This document shows positions 1-22,545 of a DNA stretch of 64,000 nt, in pieces. The notes below the pieces were generated by a model. That model ran no database searches and was not told the origin of the DNA. It was given only the letters and a program-made list of their open reading frames with translations. Made by a program: the position numbers and the translations under genes. Position 1 is the first letter of the stretch, and each line of letters opens with the position of its first letter. The stretch covers positions 31,521,001-31,585,000 of the forward strand of contig NC_071338.1 in the NCBI RefSeq assembly GCF_027744825.2. Reading direction: 5' to 3'. Origin of the DNA: Synchiropus splendidus (taxonomy: Eukaryota > Chordata > Actinopteri > Syngnathiformes > Callionymidae).

Positions 1-899
1 GCTGGAGTCGCATCCTGGTGTCATATTTCACTGTGAACGGTTTAATGCTCTGGATGCTCTGTTGTCGTTCACATCTCTGCGTGCCTCGCTCAGTCAGTGG
101 TAAAAATATCTTTCATGAAAACATCACTTATATACTGACACATATATATATATGTATATGTTTTTATATACTGTTTATTTAATTTTAATTTTGGAGGAAT
201 CCAAACCTGCACACATTGGCAGACACAAAAACTAAAATAAATACATAAATAACTACAAAAAAAAAAAGAAAACATGAGCAGGACACAGGGTAGTTTCCGC
301 AAACTCAGCTGGAACAGTCAAGTTGTTGTACCCCTCGCACCCCTTTGCCTGATGTGGTTAACCCCTTCCTTTACACTACTGTACATCTGGCGGGGAGGAC
401 CACCTTCCCAGACTCAGCCCAGTACAGCACGGCCAGATGGATGACTCTTGGTTCAAGGGCTCTGGAGGAAACTGAAGAGCGTCTGGATTCATCAACCGCC
501 AATTAGCTAAGGTCGAAGTGCGGGTTATGGCAGCAAGAGTTGCAAGGCAAGCTTCTTTACACCACACCAACCGTGGGACTGTATATCGCCCTGCATTAGT
601 AGGAACTGTCAGAGGCCCTCAGAGACCTTGGACCACCTGACCACCCCTAGGCCTGAAGCACATCAGCCTGTCCAGATGGGGAAATCACATCTGGATGCTT
701 CCACCCAGGCCTGAGAAGGTCAAGTCTCTTGTGGTCTTGTTTATGAGTGAGATCAATGGACAGACCGGTGCAGAGTCCTCAGTCTCAACTGTGATCTCCA
801 GTTTTGAGAAGTAACTGAAAAGTGGTGGACGACGAGAGGGGCTGCTCAGGTATCCTCGAGAGACTCAGATTAGAATCTCTTTTAATGCCAGCTCAGGTG

Positions 900-1030
900 G
901 ATTGGGCAACTTTCAGGTTGCATCCTGGATGTCTCCTTGAGAAGATAGAACTGGCAAATACGGTGAAACCTGGCGGGTTCTATGGAGAGGGAAGCCCTGA
1001 CCTCAGAAAAACGATGGACGACGGATGGAT
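900..1030 (+). mobile_element. possible degraded LINE 3' end
   Basis: Weak resemblance to the 3' end of the 60.5-kb LINE: tgtctccttgagaag, ctatggagagggaag and a final gacgacggatggatg. Strongly diverged; could be chance. Confidence 0.25.
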
Positions 1031-2141
1031 GTAGTCATGTTTCAACGCTGTAATCCTTTGTCACTTGCCTTCACAGCAGCAATCGTTCCGGACCTATGAC
1101 CATGAATAAACATTTTAAAATGGACCGCTGAATATTAAGCTCGGGAATCCCGTCTGAGGTGCGCTGCATATAGATTTATGGCTCCCATTCACAGACCATT
1201 AAGCCAATGTTCTAAGCCATTTCGTTTTGACTCTCAGTATTCGCAGCCTCTCTGTTTTACTCAGTCTGGCTCTGTCAGATAAACAGAAAGAAACATCCGC
1301 TTACTTATGTCTGATAATCACTCGCCCCCTTTAAAAACAGCCTGGCGAGATACCGGTTGTTTTTGGTCGAGTCTAGTTCTGCTTCACTAGGGGTCACACA
1401 GTTCACATTCTTATCTAAAGTAGCAGTCAAAACCCATGGTTTCCAGAGCCGTGGACATCCTGCGCTGTCCACTGAGCAGAGCACCTTTGACACTAACCTC
1501 GGGTTATTATACTTAAAACTGTTGTGTCAAGAGATCATTTTTCATCACCAGGATTCATTTGACGTAGTGCGAGTGTGTCGCGACCCTCCGGCGGTGACGG
1601 GCTCTCGCCCTCAATATGACCAGGAGTGGCTTCATAAATACCTGCTCATGAAAAATTGAGCGCTAATATATGATGCCTGGAGTGAAGAGTCGACTTCACA
1701 GTGGCCATAAAAGCTGCAGGGTGTTTCAGATTTAACTAACTCTCTGCAAGATGATTGATGTTTTTGGCAGCCGTTTATATTTTAAAGGCTTCTTTTTTCG
1801 GTCGGTATTAATAGCGTTTACTCTTCAGGTATGCCTGACCTGGTTCCTGATCCCAACTATGTCCAAGCTTCAACGTACATTCAGCGAGCTCACATGTACT
1901 CTCTCCGCTGCGCTGCCGAGGAAAAATGCTTGTCAAGGTGAGCACAGTTCAAACTGCTATATCCACAGTTCATTCTAGAAACGTCATCTATGTCCCTGCC
2001 TGGTTCGAATATTTCTAGTCTTTGTAGGGACATTGGTTTTCTGGCAACCTGGTGAGAGCATCACAACCTACATTTGTGACTGGCATGGCCATAAACGATG
2101 GAAAAAAATAGATATTTTACTCATAGACGTAGCAATGTCAG

Positions 2142-2420
2142 GTAGTGATGGGCTGACAAGGCTTCATGAAACCTCATTTCCAGAGCCCACTAGGTGGCAA
2201 CCATTTGAATGAAACCTTAAATCAGTTTCTACTGAGCTCTGAAAATACGGACACGATGTCATGAAGCAGTGTGCTCCTTTCAAAAGTCCACTAGATGGCA
2301 CTCTGTGCACTTGGATATGAACATTTCAAATGAACCTCACATCATTTTGAAGCCCAGGGCGCCACCTGCTGTGCTGTGAAAATGGGGACCCTGTTTCATG
2401 AAACCTCATCGTCACTTCTC
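2142..2420. mobile_element. palindromic MITE, composite copy
   Basis: It begins tagtgatgggctgacaaggc and contains two left arms and two right arms (tcatgaaac, cactagrtggc, gcgccacct, tgtttcatgaaacctcat), as if one copy inserted into or recombined with another. Noncoding. Confidence 0.65.
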
Positions 2421-2653
2421 ATCAGCAGTACCATCAGGAAGGAGTTAAACCAGCGGTCACATGTCCACTGCCTCACACTGCTGTGTGAACGTTCATGAGT
2501 AGGAATCATTGCCAGTCCAAAAACTCCATTCATTCAAAGTCAAATGCCAGTGAATGAATGAGTCCTACCTGCATCCTATTCACCCTCTCAGAAAGAGGTC
2601 ATAATTCAGAAATCCATTTCATGTCAGGTCGTGCTTTTGACTCACAATCCTCA

Positions 2654-2820
2654 ACATGAGGTTTCACGAAACAGTGTTTACATTTTCAAGCCTCAGGAGG
2701 TGGCACTCTTGGTTTAAAACATATGCAAAGTTCATTGAAATGGTTGTCTACAGCACCCTCTATAGTGGGTTCTGAAAATGACAACACTGTTTCATGAAGC
2801 CTCATCAGCTCACCACTACT
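2654..2820. mobile_element. palindromic MITE copy
   Basis: Left arm gaggtttcacgaaacagtg and right arm aacactgtttcatgaagcct are inverted repeats. The centre includes cattgaaatggttg, shared with other copies. Confidence 0.65.
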
Positions 2821-3465
2821 GCTACCAACCTTAATGTTTCCTTTTCAACGTAAAACATGACTGAAAAACTCCTAAAAATATGAAGAATCCTGACTAAAGT
2901 TTGCCCACTTTATGGATTCGCATGCAACTCCAGTCGTACAGATGTGACTCATATGTGGTTGATACTGCATTCTATGATTCACTTCCTGTTATTTAATGCA
3001 TGAATGCTGAGCGTGCCTTCTTTATTTACATGGTCACAAGTCCTGCAGAATAGTATTATACAGTTTCTGCTCTGAGGAAAATGGTCTGAGGGCGCCTGAA
3101 GAGCAGCACAGCGATCTCTCCTGAGATGACAGAAGTGTGGATCGCTCTCTTCCCCTCACACGTAAAGGCCGTCCCTCGAAGCTCTTTCATATCCTGCCTG
3201 AGTTTGCAGCAATCACCGACAGATGGACCGTTGCAATTTGCAATACGCTCCAACGTCAACAATACGACGGATGGCTCGGACCTGCTGGGGACTTGCTGCT
3301 GCCCTTCTTTTTGTACACCTCGCTCAGTTTGCGCACATCAAAGTGGCTTTTTTTTATCATCGAAAACATCCTGCCTTCCAGCATTTCCTCGTCATTTTTC
3401 CTTGTAATAAAGAACACGTGCGCTTCCTCCCTCCACTTTTAACTGACAGTGCTTTTTCTTTGCAG

Positions 3466-12694
<9,229 letters not shown>

Positions 12695-13001
12695 TCAGGT
12701 CGGCGAACTGAGAGGGCCGTCGATTGCTATTCCATTAGACTGTGAATGGAATCCATTTGTCGCCAGTGTAGATGCTGTTCCCTTTTTAATCTCTGTTGTT
12801 CCAAGTGCTGTTTTGGTGGAAAAGATCCCTCAGCGCTGGCAAGGTTGTGCCAGTTGATGTAACCAGTTCCGACCCTTTGCGTCTTCCGTGTCTCGCTGCA
12901 ACACCTCACATCAATCCGCTGCCAAAACACGGTCGAGTAAGGAACATAATTGGCTCAGAAACAGGTGATCACATTAACAAAAACACACATGGCCCCCGGA
13001 C

Positions 13002-13007
13002 AATAAA
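13002..13007 (+). promoter_or_regulatory. candidate polyadenylation signal for loxl1
   Basis: AATAAA about 310 bp after the loxl1 stop, the first clear hexamer downstream. It is followed within about 15 bases by an A-rich run in the genome. That run could cause internal priming, so the true 3' end is unproven. Confidence 0.35.
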
Positions 13008-15193
13008 GAACACAGCCGCCCAAAAAAAGAAAAAAAAAATAATGAACTCAGGATATGAGGTTTCGGGAAGGCGATTTACCAGCATGGGGACAGGAAGAGA
13101 GTGTCAGAGGAGCTAAATGTTTAATTTTCAAGTCTTCAATATTGCAGAGCTTCACGCTGAGGTCTCTCGTGGCAAATACTGTCAAAGTTTTTTACTACAC
13201 TTTTAAATCGGCTTTTCACTCCTCTCCGTGGCTCAAGTCGACGTACAGTCGAACCTCGGTTTACGGTGGAATCAGGCAGCGCACAGTGGTGCTCTCTCTC
13301 ACCCAGACAGAGAGAGAGAGCGCGCGAATGTTCTGTGTGTCAATCATGTCAGAGTCTTTGCTCGGAATCAGTCCTCAGCCCGAGAAAGTGACAAGTATTT
13401 CCTGGACGTATCCGTGATGACTGTTGAAATGAAGAGGGAAACTCACTGGGTCATCAGATTCTGATCGAGTTCCCAAAAGTTTTTACCAGAACTAATCCAT
13501 TCATGGGCCCAAAATCCATTGTGAAAGCATGTTGTGGAAGGCTATGATTCCCGGTTAAAGAGTACGAACTAGAAAAGCGCAGAGACAGCGCCATTTTCTC
13601 TCATTGACTTTCAAAAAACACATTGCTGTACTGGTGCACGTTTCTTGAAGTAAGCAGAAGCTGCCTTCTGGTACCCAGGAAGTGAGCAAATTGTCCTGAT
13701 CTCTGCACCATGAGTGACACTAGCGACGTCCTATCCAAGCTAATTCGGAACTGAGCTGGGCGCTTGAGAAGCCGAGCAAATCACGGTACAGCAGAACCTT
13801 CTTCCATCCAAATGGAACCCAGCAACATTTAAGTTACTGCAAACAAATCTAGGATTATTTCTTGAAAATTCATTGTCACGTTTTTGAGTTATGCACTTCA
13901 CATAACATAAAATGGTGACAGCAAAACATTGATTGTAAAAGAAGTCATTAATATCCTTCATAAAAGATACAAAAACCACAATCGAAGAGTGTGGTTCACC
14001 CACAAGGTTCAACGTTCCATTTCCCGACGTCAATATATCACACATTGGGAGGGCGGTTGTGTCTGAACGCAGTCTGCTGCAGTCAAAATGGTACCATTCA
14101 CCGAATTCTGAATGTCACACTCTGTGGGTCCTGACTGGTCATAATCTTCTGGCTAGTTTGACGTCATTACATGAAAAGACATGAACGTCATACCATTTAT
14201 GTTTTCTTAGTGATTTTTGTCACCAAAACACACATTGTTTAACAAGTTAAAACAAAATAAAATGAGTCATCATGAATGAGTCAAACACTATTCTTGAGCG
14301 TAGCCTCTAGCTTCACGATGCCACTCCGCTAAATTCACCGAATGGTGCAGTATACGGCAGGACATTCGATCCAAATATACACCATGTAAACCAACTGTTT
14401 TCAAAGGCGGCGACCGACCTGTAAACCAAACCTTTCGAACGTAACCTGCCACAGTAGAGGTGCTATAGAAACGGCCTTGTGGAGTTTGTTTGCTGTTTAC
14501 ACTGTCTTGGGGGGTTTATTCTTCGACAACTAACACTGGTCGGATGATGATCATCATTTTGAAGAATGTACATACAAGTATGCATGACGTGGCGTCTGTT
14601 CCATGTGCCTTTTATTGTACTGTAATACGTGAGATTTCTCTCCACTGACTGGCTTTCATCGCCCCTGAAGACACTCGGGGTTGTAACGCAGAAGACCAAC
14701 AGCTGTTTCTACCTCCCTCTCCGACTGAGTGAGCTGTTGTTTCCATCCCAAAACTGTTCATTGCCGGCATGAGTGGTAAATACCGCAGGTATTGAGGCGA
14801 AGCGAGACACAAACTGAATTAAGAATGTGATCGTGCTGTATTTTTCCCAAAGATTGAACTCTGATGTTTCACTTTTTAAACCATTCTTTTTTATTGTGAC
14901 GTACTGTACGGACACTTGTGAAATCATGTTTCGCTCCAGAGAATGAGTTGGGGCACGAGAGAAGGTGGTGCCTTATGTGTGTCATAAGACCAAACTCCTG
15001 TCGACTGTCATTTACAATAAACACGTATACACAACAACAGTGGTGCTGACTGCAAGACTGTTGCGTGTGTTATGATTCATTCTTTCCTTAAAGTACTCCA
15101 CCATATTTTTAAAATGGTTCCACACAAACTTCTAATTCAGAAAAAAGTTTTAAACATATTTATTTATTCATTCATTTAGCTTTTAAAAAGGCA

Positions 15194-15854
15194 GTGAAAG
15201 TTGCCATCCTTTACGTTTCTGGAGCAACGCACACGAGGAAACAAGGACCTTGTAAAAAACTAGTGTCAGTTTTTAGCCTAGAAAAAGAATGTGGAGTGTC
15301 TGCTGCAGGTGGCTGTTCCTCTATGTGTGTGGCCGCTGCATGTGGGAGGGGTTGCCGAGTGAGTGACGTCTCTCCAGAAGTGAAGAGGTGCCCGGTGCGT
15401 GTCCAGCTCTGAATGTGCGCTTCTGTGCAGTTTGGCTGTGACCAAGTCATAAACCAAGTCACGCTCTGTCCCAGACTGGCCTCATCCCTGTCCCAGCTCC
15501 AGCCCACAACAGGACATCAAACCCTGGAGTGAGCGCTCCAGCACCTCCCCTGTGACACTCTACCACGGTCCAGTGAGGAGACAGGAAAGGTTTTACACCT
15601 CAATATGAAGAAAAAACACTCAGTAAATGGAGCTAACAGGACACGTCTGCATACAGAGGCTGCGTTATACACAATAACAAAGCGCGTCGTGGGTCAGCTG
15701 ATCGGTCCGCGCACATTATGGTTTTTCCGGCTTTTTTCGGGGGCGTTGGAGTTCTGGATTTTTGTTTGAATTCCGAAGCAAAAAAATCTCGAAATTTTTG
15801 TTCGAATTACGATTTGTTCGAATTCCGAGATGTTCGAAAATCGAGGCACCACTG
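15194..15854. mobile_element. mariner-like nonautonomous element, copy 1 (left end altered)
   Basis: The right end reads gttcgaaaatcgaggcaccactg followed by TA. From about 15294 to 15640 it is nearly identical by eye to the copies at 29.7 and 40.8 kb. The left terminal repeat of those copies is missing and replaced by different sequence. No transposase is encoded. Confidence 0.6.
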
Positions 15855-17929
15855 TATGTGATAGTGAGCACTGGTTGTTTTGTTATGGAGCTCCACACAG
15901 GAGGTTTGGATCCAAAACGGATCGTGTCGTCTCACTGGTAGCTGACGACAGTCGGCGCATCATACCAGCAAAAGTTATCCTCAATCATGCATTTACTTTT
16001 CTTGTTGCTTTCGGCTTTGACGATTGGAGTTTTGTGTGCGCCTGCGCGTGGCACTGCAGCCCACATCCGCTTTTTTTTTATTGTGTTGCAAGAGGAATCA
16101 TTCAGAGAAGAATCATAGAGGTGAGCACGGAAGAATCTGATTCTTGCTCACAATTTTTTTGACTGAAAGACACTATGGAAGAATGATTTATTTTCAAACA
16201 TGCTGCACATGGTAAATGTAATGCTATGAGCTTTTATATATGTTATCTCTGTTATCATTTTCCAGTACATTGTCTGTCTTGCTGTCATGTAAATAGTGAT
16301 AATAAAATATTAAAATGCACCGCGATTGTGTTTGCAAGGTCTATTTTCAATTTATAAGGGGAGGGGAGTTATTGGCAGAGGTTGGCAGGTGTGCGATCTA
16401 GAGGGAAAAGTCCTCAAGAAAAAGCAAAGTGGAAGAGGATCTAACACAGAATTCTTGCCACTTCTTGCCAATCGGAAGGCGAGGAAGGCAGTGCCTTCCC
16501 CTATCATCCTATGTTCAGGACACTGTCAGCAACACATGCTGCCTCGTGAGGAACGCTCACCAGCGTCTCCTATTGTCAAGAAACGTCAAAGCATTTCTGG
16601 TGTGGAAGAAGATTCTGGACGCATGAGTGAAAGTCTCACGTCGTCATTGATAATAATAATAATAATAAAAAAGATCAATCCAAATGTTTCATATGTAGAA
16701 ATCCAATGTGTACCTTCAACTTCGATTCCCGCAGGTCATTTCTCGCCACAATAGTTATGAGTCATGGTGCCTTTGAAAGGTGTTTACTGGGATGATAATG
16801 AGGATTTATTTTGGGATAAACTCTTCAATAATCAGTTTATTCAGAGGCAACAACAATGAAGTCACTGACAATCAAACCCAGTGAGTCGCAGCTCATCGTA
16901 TCATTAAAGCAAAATTGTGTATTTAAAGCCGGCGAGAGCCACACTTGTGTCCCACTGAGGAGCTTAGTTCAAGACGTGAGAGGCATCATGTGGATTACAA
17001 TCACTCTAAGAAGTTCCCTCATGGTTAGTTCCAACAGATATTTCCCAAATCGTGATGCTTTATTTACAATGCAACGTGCACTGCGGAAGGAGAAAAAAGA
17101 AAAACTTTTTCTGCCATAAACTTTGAAAACAGCATCTAATAATGTGGACAACAGAGGGGAAGAAGAGACGCCATTGTGTGCCTGTTTTGCTGTGCGGTCT
17201 GTCCTGACAAACCTTTGACCTGCTGTGATGGAACTTCCTCTTTGTCTGGACTGTTTATTCAGCCCGTGCCACATAATATCATCCGCTCTGGCGCCTGTGT
17301 GAATATTGCTTTTGGAGAGCATCAAACTGCACCACTCTCCACCCCTTTTCTCATCAGCTCCTCAGCAGGCTTTGTTTGGCGAAGGTGAGGTACAGAAAAA
17401 GCCTCGAATTGAGAACGTAAGAAGAAGTATATTTGGTCAGACAAGAAAAATGAACACAACAGTAGCTATTGTACTGAGAACCTTTGTTTATGTTTGAATC
17501 TTGCCGCCATCTTCGTGCCCACAAGATCCACTGAGGTTTGTTTTAGCTTCGAACCTGACTGATTTTAGTCAAGTGAGATCATATGTTCGACTCCAACTGA
17601 ACACTCTCAGATGTTCCCCGTCCTGTCTCGAAGAAATAGCACAGTTTCAGTTCAGCACTTTCTGTTCTTTCAGTTCACGTCACTCCCACAAGGAATCAAC
17701 GAAATCATGGGCCTTTCACACAGATGGATTCAAACTTAGTTCCTCTTTGGCACATTTAATTTCTAACTGTTACAATTGAAATTCATGTTGTGGAAGCCTG
17801 AACTTTGAACGTCTTGTTTGAATTGCTCTTTTTAAGGCTCATTTATGCTCAACATTATATACAGTTACGGACAGTGCCTTCAGCCTGCGCTCTGCCTTCA
17901 TTTCCTCTATTTTTCTCCATGTTACGGAT

Positions 17930-18240
17930 GTGTACCAAACGGAGCAGTACCACCTGAAACCATGGGGGGCAGCGTTGGTGTTACTACCATGATACACAGC
18001 TCTAATGAGACACAAAGAAGACGTAACAATGGTGGAAACTCTCCGTGCTCCAGTGGCCATATATTTAAAGTCCAACAACGCTGCCTCCGTTTCCTCTTTT
18101 GTGCAAGAGCTACATGATCAATGCTGACTCCACAGTCGCCATGTTGGTTTTGGAGTTTGTTGAGCTGCCCCCTGGTGGTTATATAGGTGAACAGCATTAC
18201 CAACACAAACGCATAGAAGCATGTGATCAGTGATGTTTGA
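17930..18240 (+). repeat. dispersed repeat, inverted partner of 24.16-24.42 kb
   Basis: Contains ccatggggggcagcgttggt, gagacacaaagaagacgtaa, caatggtggaaactctccg and gtcgccatgttggttttgga. The same words occur reverse-complemented and in reverse order at 24.16-24.42 kb. Confidence 0.6.
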
Positions 18241-19289
18241 TACATTTTCATATGTTCTTGCGCCTCCCATCAGAAATGCATTAGATTGTCTTGGAAAAAC
18301 TACATAGTGCCTCTTTAAGAGCGAAGATTTATACTCAATTATACTCAGAATCCACCTGAGACTTCTTCACTTCACTGCTTCATATTTACATCACTCTTCA
18401 AGAAAAGACGCCAATGTTGCCATAACATTGCGCAGTAATGTACGACGCCACCCGCCGATCAACACCGTTGTTGTGTTTACTGCTGATCCACCAGAGGGAA
18501 GGTCCACACTAAACCACGTGAGCCGAGGAGTGAGGCGGCTGGGCGAGGAGGCAGAGCAACCGCCCCTGGGAGCGTGTGGAGCAGAGCACGGCAGACACAC
18601 ACTGTATCGCTGAGATATGGATGTTCATACACACTGCCAGAAATGCCAACGCAAGCACGATTCCAAAAAAGTGGAGCACAGGAGGACCAGAGGGACGAGT
18701 CAGCCGCGTGTGGGAACAAACACTTGGACGGAACAGCAAGTCCCGACTTTGCAGATTGACCTTAATTGTGAGTTAAAGCACTCCACAGGGCTTGTAATAG
18801 AAAAGGCAATGTTTGGATGTCCCCTCAGTGGGTGTCACACATCAGTCGACGTGTTTTTATCTTCAGCGCTGCTGTCTCATGGCAGACAAGTCCGACCTCC
18901 ATCTGTCGCCGACAGGTGATCCAGACCTGTCCAGAGTGTCTCGCCTCTCTCCTGAAGTGTGATGAACGTCGCCTCGTGTCAGGGCTCCACCAGGTTGTCC
19001 GCATCCAGGTCAGTAAGAATTAAAGTTGTGACTGCTTTCATATTACTTCTTCCTTTGATCCGACTTTGTTGCAATCCACAGATGAGGGTTTTTAAAACTA
19101 ACTTTGTCACTAGCATTAAGTAGTAGTATATAGTATTAAATAGAATAGTTTGAAAATGCGCGTGACAGAGTCTTGTGTGATCGGTATTTGAGTGACGCCA
19201 TTGGCTGATAAGATTCGTCTGAACGTCTCCAGCAGACTGGAGGTCCTGGAAACAGGGCAACTGAGAAGGTGGTGGAGCAGGCGAGAACA

Positions 19290-19625
19290 TGTCAGAGTAA
19301 GGATGGGCTGATGAGGCTTCATGAAACAGTGTCATTATTTTCCCTCTCCTCAAGAGTGCACTCTGCTCTAGAGAATGGCAGGTGCCATCACGTGCAAATG
19401 TTCAACATTTAGCATCAATTGCTACATATTTTGGGAGCGCTGGTGGCTGATGAGGCTTCATGAAACAGTGTCCTCATCTTCAAACCCAAAGGAGACGCTC
19501 AGTCTTTAAATGTGAGGTTTCATTGAAATGGTTGATCAAATTCATTGATTATAGAGGAGAGAGCACCATCTAGTGAGCTCTGAAAATGAAGGCACTGTTT
19601 CATGAAGCCTCATCAGCACATTACT
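19290..19625. mobile_element. two adjacent palindromic MITE copies
   Basis: A truncated left half (gatgggctgatgaggcttca at 19303) is followed by a full copy from about 19440 (ggctgatgaggcttcatgaa) to gcctcatcagcac at about 19621. Confidence 0.65.
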
Positions 19626-19725
19626 GTTACTCTCTGACCATTTTTTTCCTTCTTCTTTCTGTCCGTGTATAGGCTCCTGAGTGATGTGGAAATGTAGCCG
19701 ATCAAGAAGCCAAAGACAAAGTGTT

Positions 19726-20430
19726 GTCATGTTCTCACTGTGTATTGTCTGTTCCGTGTCTTTCCTGTGCTTTTATTTTGTTAACCCCTGTAGTTTCCTT
19801 TTCTTTCCTCTCATCCAGCTTAATGGCAGCACAGCTGGAGCTCATCCCGTCATCAACTCCTGTGGATATCACCTGGTGAGCTCCAGACTGGAGCTGGCTG
19901 CTACTGTCATTCGGTAAATCTCCCAAGACTTGTATTCCTTGTTGTTCTTCTGAATTTTCTAGATTCCTGCGCAGGCTTGAATTTCTTTTCAGCCGCTTCC
20001 TGAGTTTTGTTTTCTCCTGCTTGCTCTGCTTCTGTTTTCATCTCCTTAATTCTTTAGCTAGACCGCATGTGAGTGTTGTTAAACTCACTTTTCATTTATT
20101 GATTGTGTAGATTTTTCCCCTTGTGTGAGTTTGAGTCTTCTCCTCACGTAGCGCTTTTAGTAAATTGGACCTCGTGAATTTATATCCGAGCATGTTTGTG
20201 TTCTAGTTTTGAAGGTTGACATTGATTCACCTCTCTTTTGTTACAGATTTTCCCCCAGTCCCTCTGTGTATTTCCCGGTTCGTGTTTTGACTCTGGCGCC
20301 TTCAGTTCCTGTCTTCATCGTCTGTATTTATTGTGATTTTTTTTTTTTTTTTTTGTATTAAATGTATTCATTTAATATTGTTGTCCGTGCCTTCTGTCAG
20401 CCTGCAGTCATCTGCACCTGGGTCAGTCCT
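19726..20430 (+). mobile_element. LTR-like repeat, copy A
   Basis: Begins TGTCATG. Shares with copy B (27.34-28.0 kb) the block tccagctttaatggcagcac (one or two changes), gtggatatcacc, a late ttgtattaaa and a final cacctgggtcag. Copy B ends CATGACA, so the pair suggests a solo LTR with TG...CA ends. The match is imperfect and no internal retroviral-type gene is nearby. Confidence 0.4.
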
Positions 20431-20674
20431 TAGGCATAAGTGTTGCACTATGCTAAGTATCAATTTGATGACTATCACTTTTCAGTCCTGAGGAGTAAAA
20501 ACCACACTCCTATATTTATGTGGTCTGAACCTTCAGGGGCTTGCACGACATGCACATATTTGTGTTCCTGTCATTTCATTATTATGAGTTTTCTCACGAT
20601 TATATGAATTCAAAACCCACCCAGGACCAGCACCATCCTGCCCACTTGTTTGTGTTATTGTGATACGTTGAGGA

Positions 20675-20916
20675 CCGGAGATGAGAAGCAGCAGCTGAGA
20701 CCGGCTGTGCTGTGGGGACGTCGGGCACATGGGCAAAAACCGCGCATTTTGAGCGCTTTAATGGCCTTTCTACGGCTCAGACAGCACCACTGCACCCGTG
20801 GCTTATAGACCGCTGCAACTCCTGTATGAACAAGATCTACTTTCCTTCTTAAATTAGGTGGGTGGGGCTAATATTCCGGAGCACTCGATAGTCTGGTATT
20901 TACGGTACTTTAGAGC
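20675..20916. mobile_element. right half of the same TACCGT-end element, second copy
   Basis: Shares with 22249-22480 ggagatgagaagcagcagct, ttttaatggcctttctacgg and ctggtatttacggta. It is followed, as at 22481, by MITE-like tttagagctgag ... gccatctagtgg. The left end was not found. Confidence 0.55.
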
Positions 20917-21982
20917 TGAGTGTGCCATCTAGTGGTCTCTAGTCAGCCCACTTGTTTATTGTGTTTTGAGGGTGTTTCATCTTTGCATCATTGTGCATGA
21001 CACGATATCTGTCTTGGATGAGGAGTTTCTAGAGCGATGGTGCGACAGCATCCTGTGTAGTGTGTTGAGGATATGCACCACTTACTGTACTATCAACAGC
21101 TTTTACTTTCTACTTATTTAGGTAGAGTCCAGATTTAGATCGAGTTTTTTTTTTTTTGGGCCCACGATCAGGAGGTTTTGATCCTGCTGGCGCTGTAAAG
21201 ACCTCGGCTGCCCGTCCAAGACTCTGACGAAAAGAGCTTTTGATCAAGACGCCGGACACACAGTTTGATTCAGATTCATTATCGAAGAAACAAGCGTGAA
21301 AATGTGAGGCCCTCTTCAGTTCAGAGGCCATTAAACCTCCCAACTCGGACAAGAGGATGTATTTAGTCGTGACAGAGAGCTGCGATTATTAGAATAAATG
21401 TCGCTGGTGATGGATTGAAGCCACTATTCCGCGGTTAATCCGACTTGTTCGCCCTTCTCGTCGCCTCCTCTCAACTCTGCCCAACAAACATTTTCGGTTT
21501 GATCCATTAGACAGTCATCTCAGTCATGCGCTGCACCATGGGATGTTTGCTGTGACACCAATGACAAGGTGAAAACGTTCTGCCAGAGTAAATTGATTGT
21601 TGCGGCCGCATTTGTTTCCCTTTATAGTCGCGGTCGTTGTGTAAGTGTGTAATTGTGGAGAGGACACGACAGTGGGTCAACTTTGAATCCCCTTTTAAAA
21701 ACCATTTAGAACTTCTGACGAACAACCGTTCGGGAAAAAGATTACATTTTCTGACTTTATTTTTCTATTTATTTGCATGTTCATTTGTGCATTTTTATGT
21801 TTTCTTTACCAATATATTTAATATTTATTCTCATATCCCAGCTTCCGCTTTCCTCGCTCTCCTCAGCGGGATTCGAACCATCAACCTTCCTTGCGTGCAG
21901 CTCCACTCCACCACACAAGAGAGACCGCAGCATGATATAAACACATTTAATACAGAAAGGCAATAGATGACTCAAGAGTACA

Positions 21983-22545
21983 AGGTTTCATCAAAGTAGT
22001 TGTTCAAATCAAAATACCGTTAAATACGAACCATAAGCGGCTACTTTTTTCTCGCTGTCTGAACCTTGCACCTTTTACAACTACCCAGCTAATATATGGG
22101 TTATTACAGGCTAAAGAGCATCATGCTGCCAAAATATTGAGCCTTGTCACTTCAATCCGACAGGTGTTTATTGACCTAGAAGCGCACGAAATGTGCTTTT
22201 TTTCGCCTGCGTGTCCGCAGCTCTGCCAACAGAGCCAATCTCTTGGACTGGAGATGAGAAGCAGCAGCTGAGACCGGCTGTGGTGTTGGGACTTTAGGGA
22301 CGCAGGCAAAACCAGCGCATTTTGAGTGTTTTAATGGCCTTTCTACGGTGCAGACAGCACCACTGCACCTGTGACTTATAAACCGATGCAACTCCTGTAT
22401 GAACAACATCTGTTTTCCTTCTTAAATTCAGTGGGTGGGGCTAATATTCCGGAGCACTCTATAGTCTGGTATTTACGGTACTTTAGAGCAGAGTGTCGAG
22501 TGGGCTCTGAAGATGCCGACGTTATTTCATGAAGACTCGCCATCC
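21983..22545. mobile_element. palindromic MITE interrupted by another transposon
   Basis: The MITE centre caaggtttcatcaaagtagt at 21980-22000 resumes at 22481 as tttagagcagag, followed by the right arm (gggctctgaagatgcc, tttcatgaag). The 466 bp between are a separate inserted element (22015-22480). Confidence 0.55.
22015..22480. mobile_element. DNA transposon-like element with TACCGTNAAATAC ends, inserted in a MITE
   Basis: The left end taccgttaaatac and the right end gtatttacggta are inverted repeats. Internal matches include ccataagcggctactttttt on the left and gactatagagtgctcc read from the right. This is the pattern of a common fish repeat whose ends read TACCGTA...CCATAAGC. 466 bp, noncoding. 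Superfamily not determined. Confidence 0.6.

Larger units (their letters stand above)
1..3465 (+). other. loxl1 intron 1 (partial), no exon seen
   Basis: Upstream of loxl1 exon 2 I see no further exon. The stretch has a short (TA)n patch near 140-160 and an unclassified segment at 370-800 that reads like old repeat. Degraded LINE 3' sequence lies at about 900-1030, and two palindromic MITE copies follow exon-free sequence at 2142-2820. Confidence 0.6.

Noticed and set aside
15211..15507. Open frames shared by the three mariner-like elements (also at 29663-30075 and 40744-41129)
   Set aside because: Conservation reflects repeat copies. The frames carry no transposase motif and are open on overlapping registers.
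21846..21900. ggattcgaacc, a reversed tRNA B-box-like word
   Set aside because: No A box at the right distance and no cloverleaf; chance or a remnant of a SINE.
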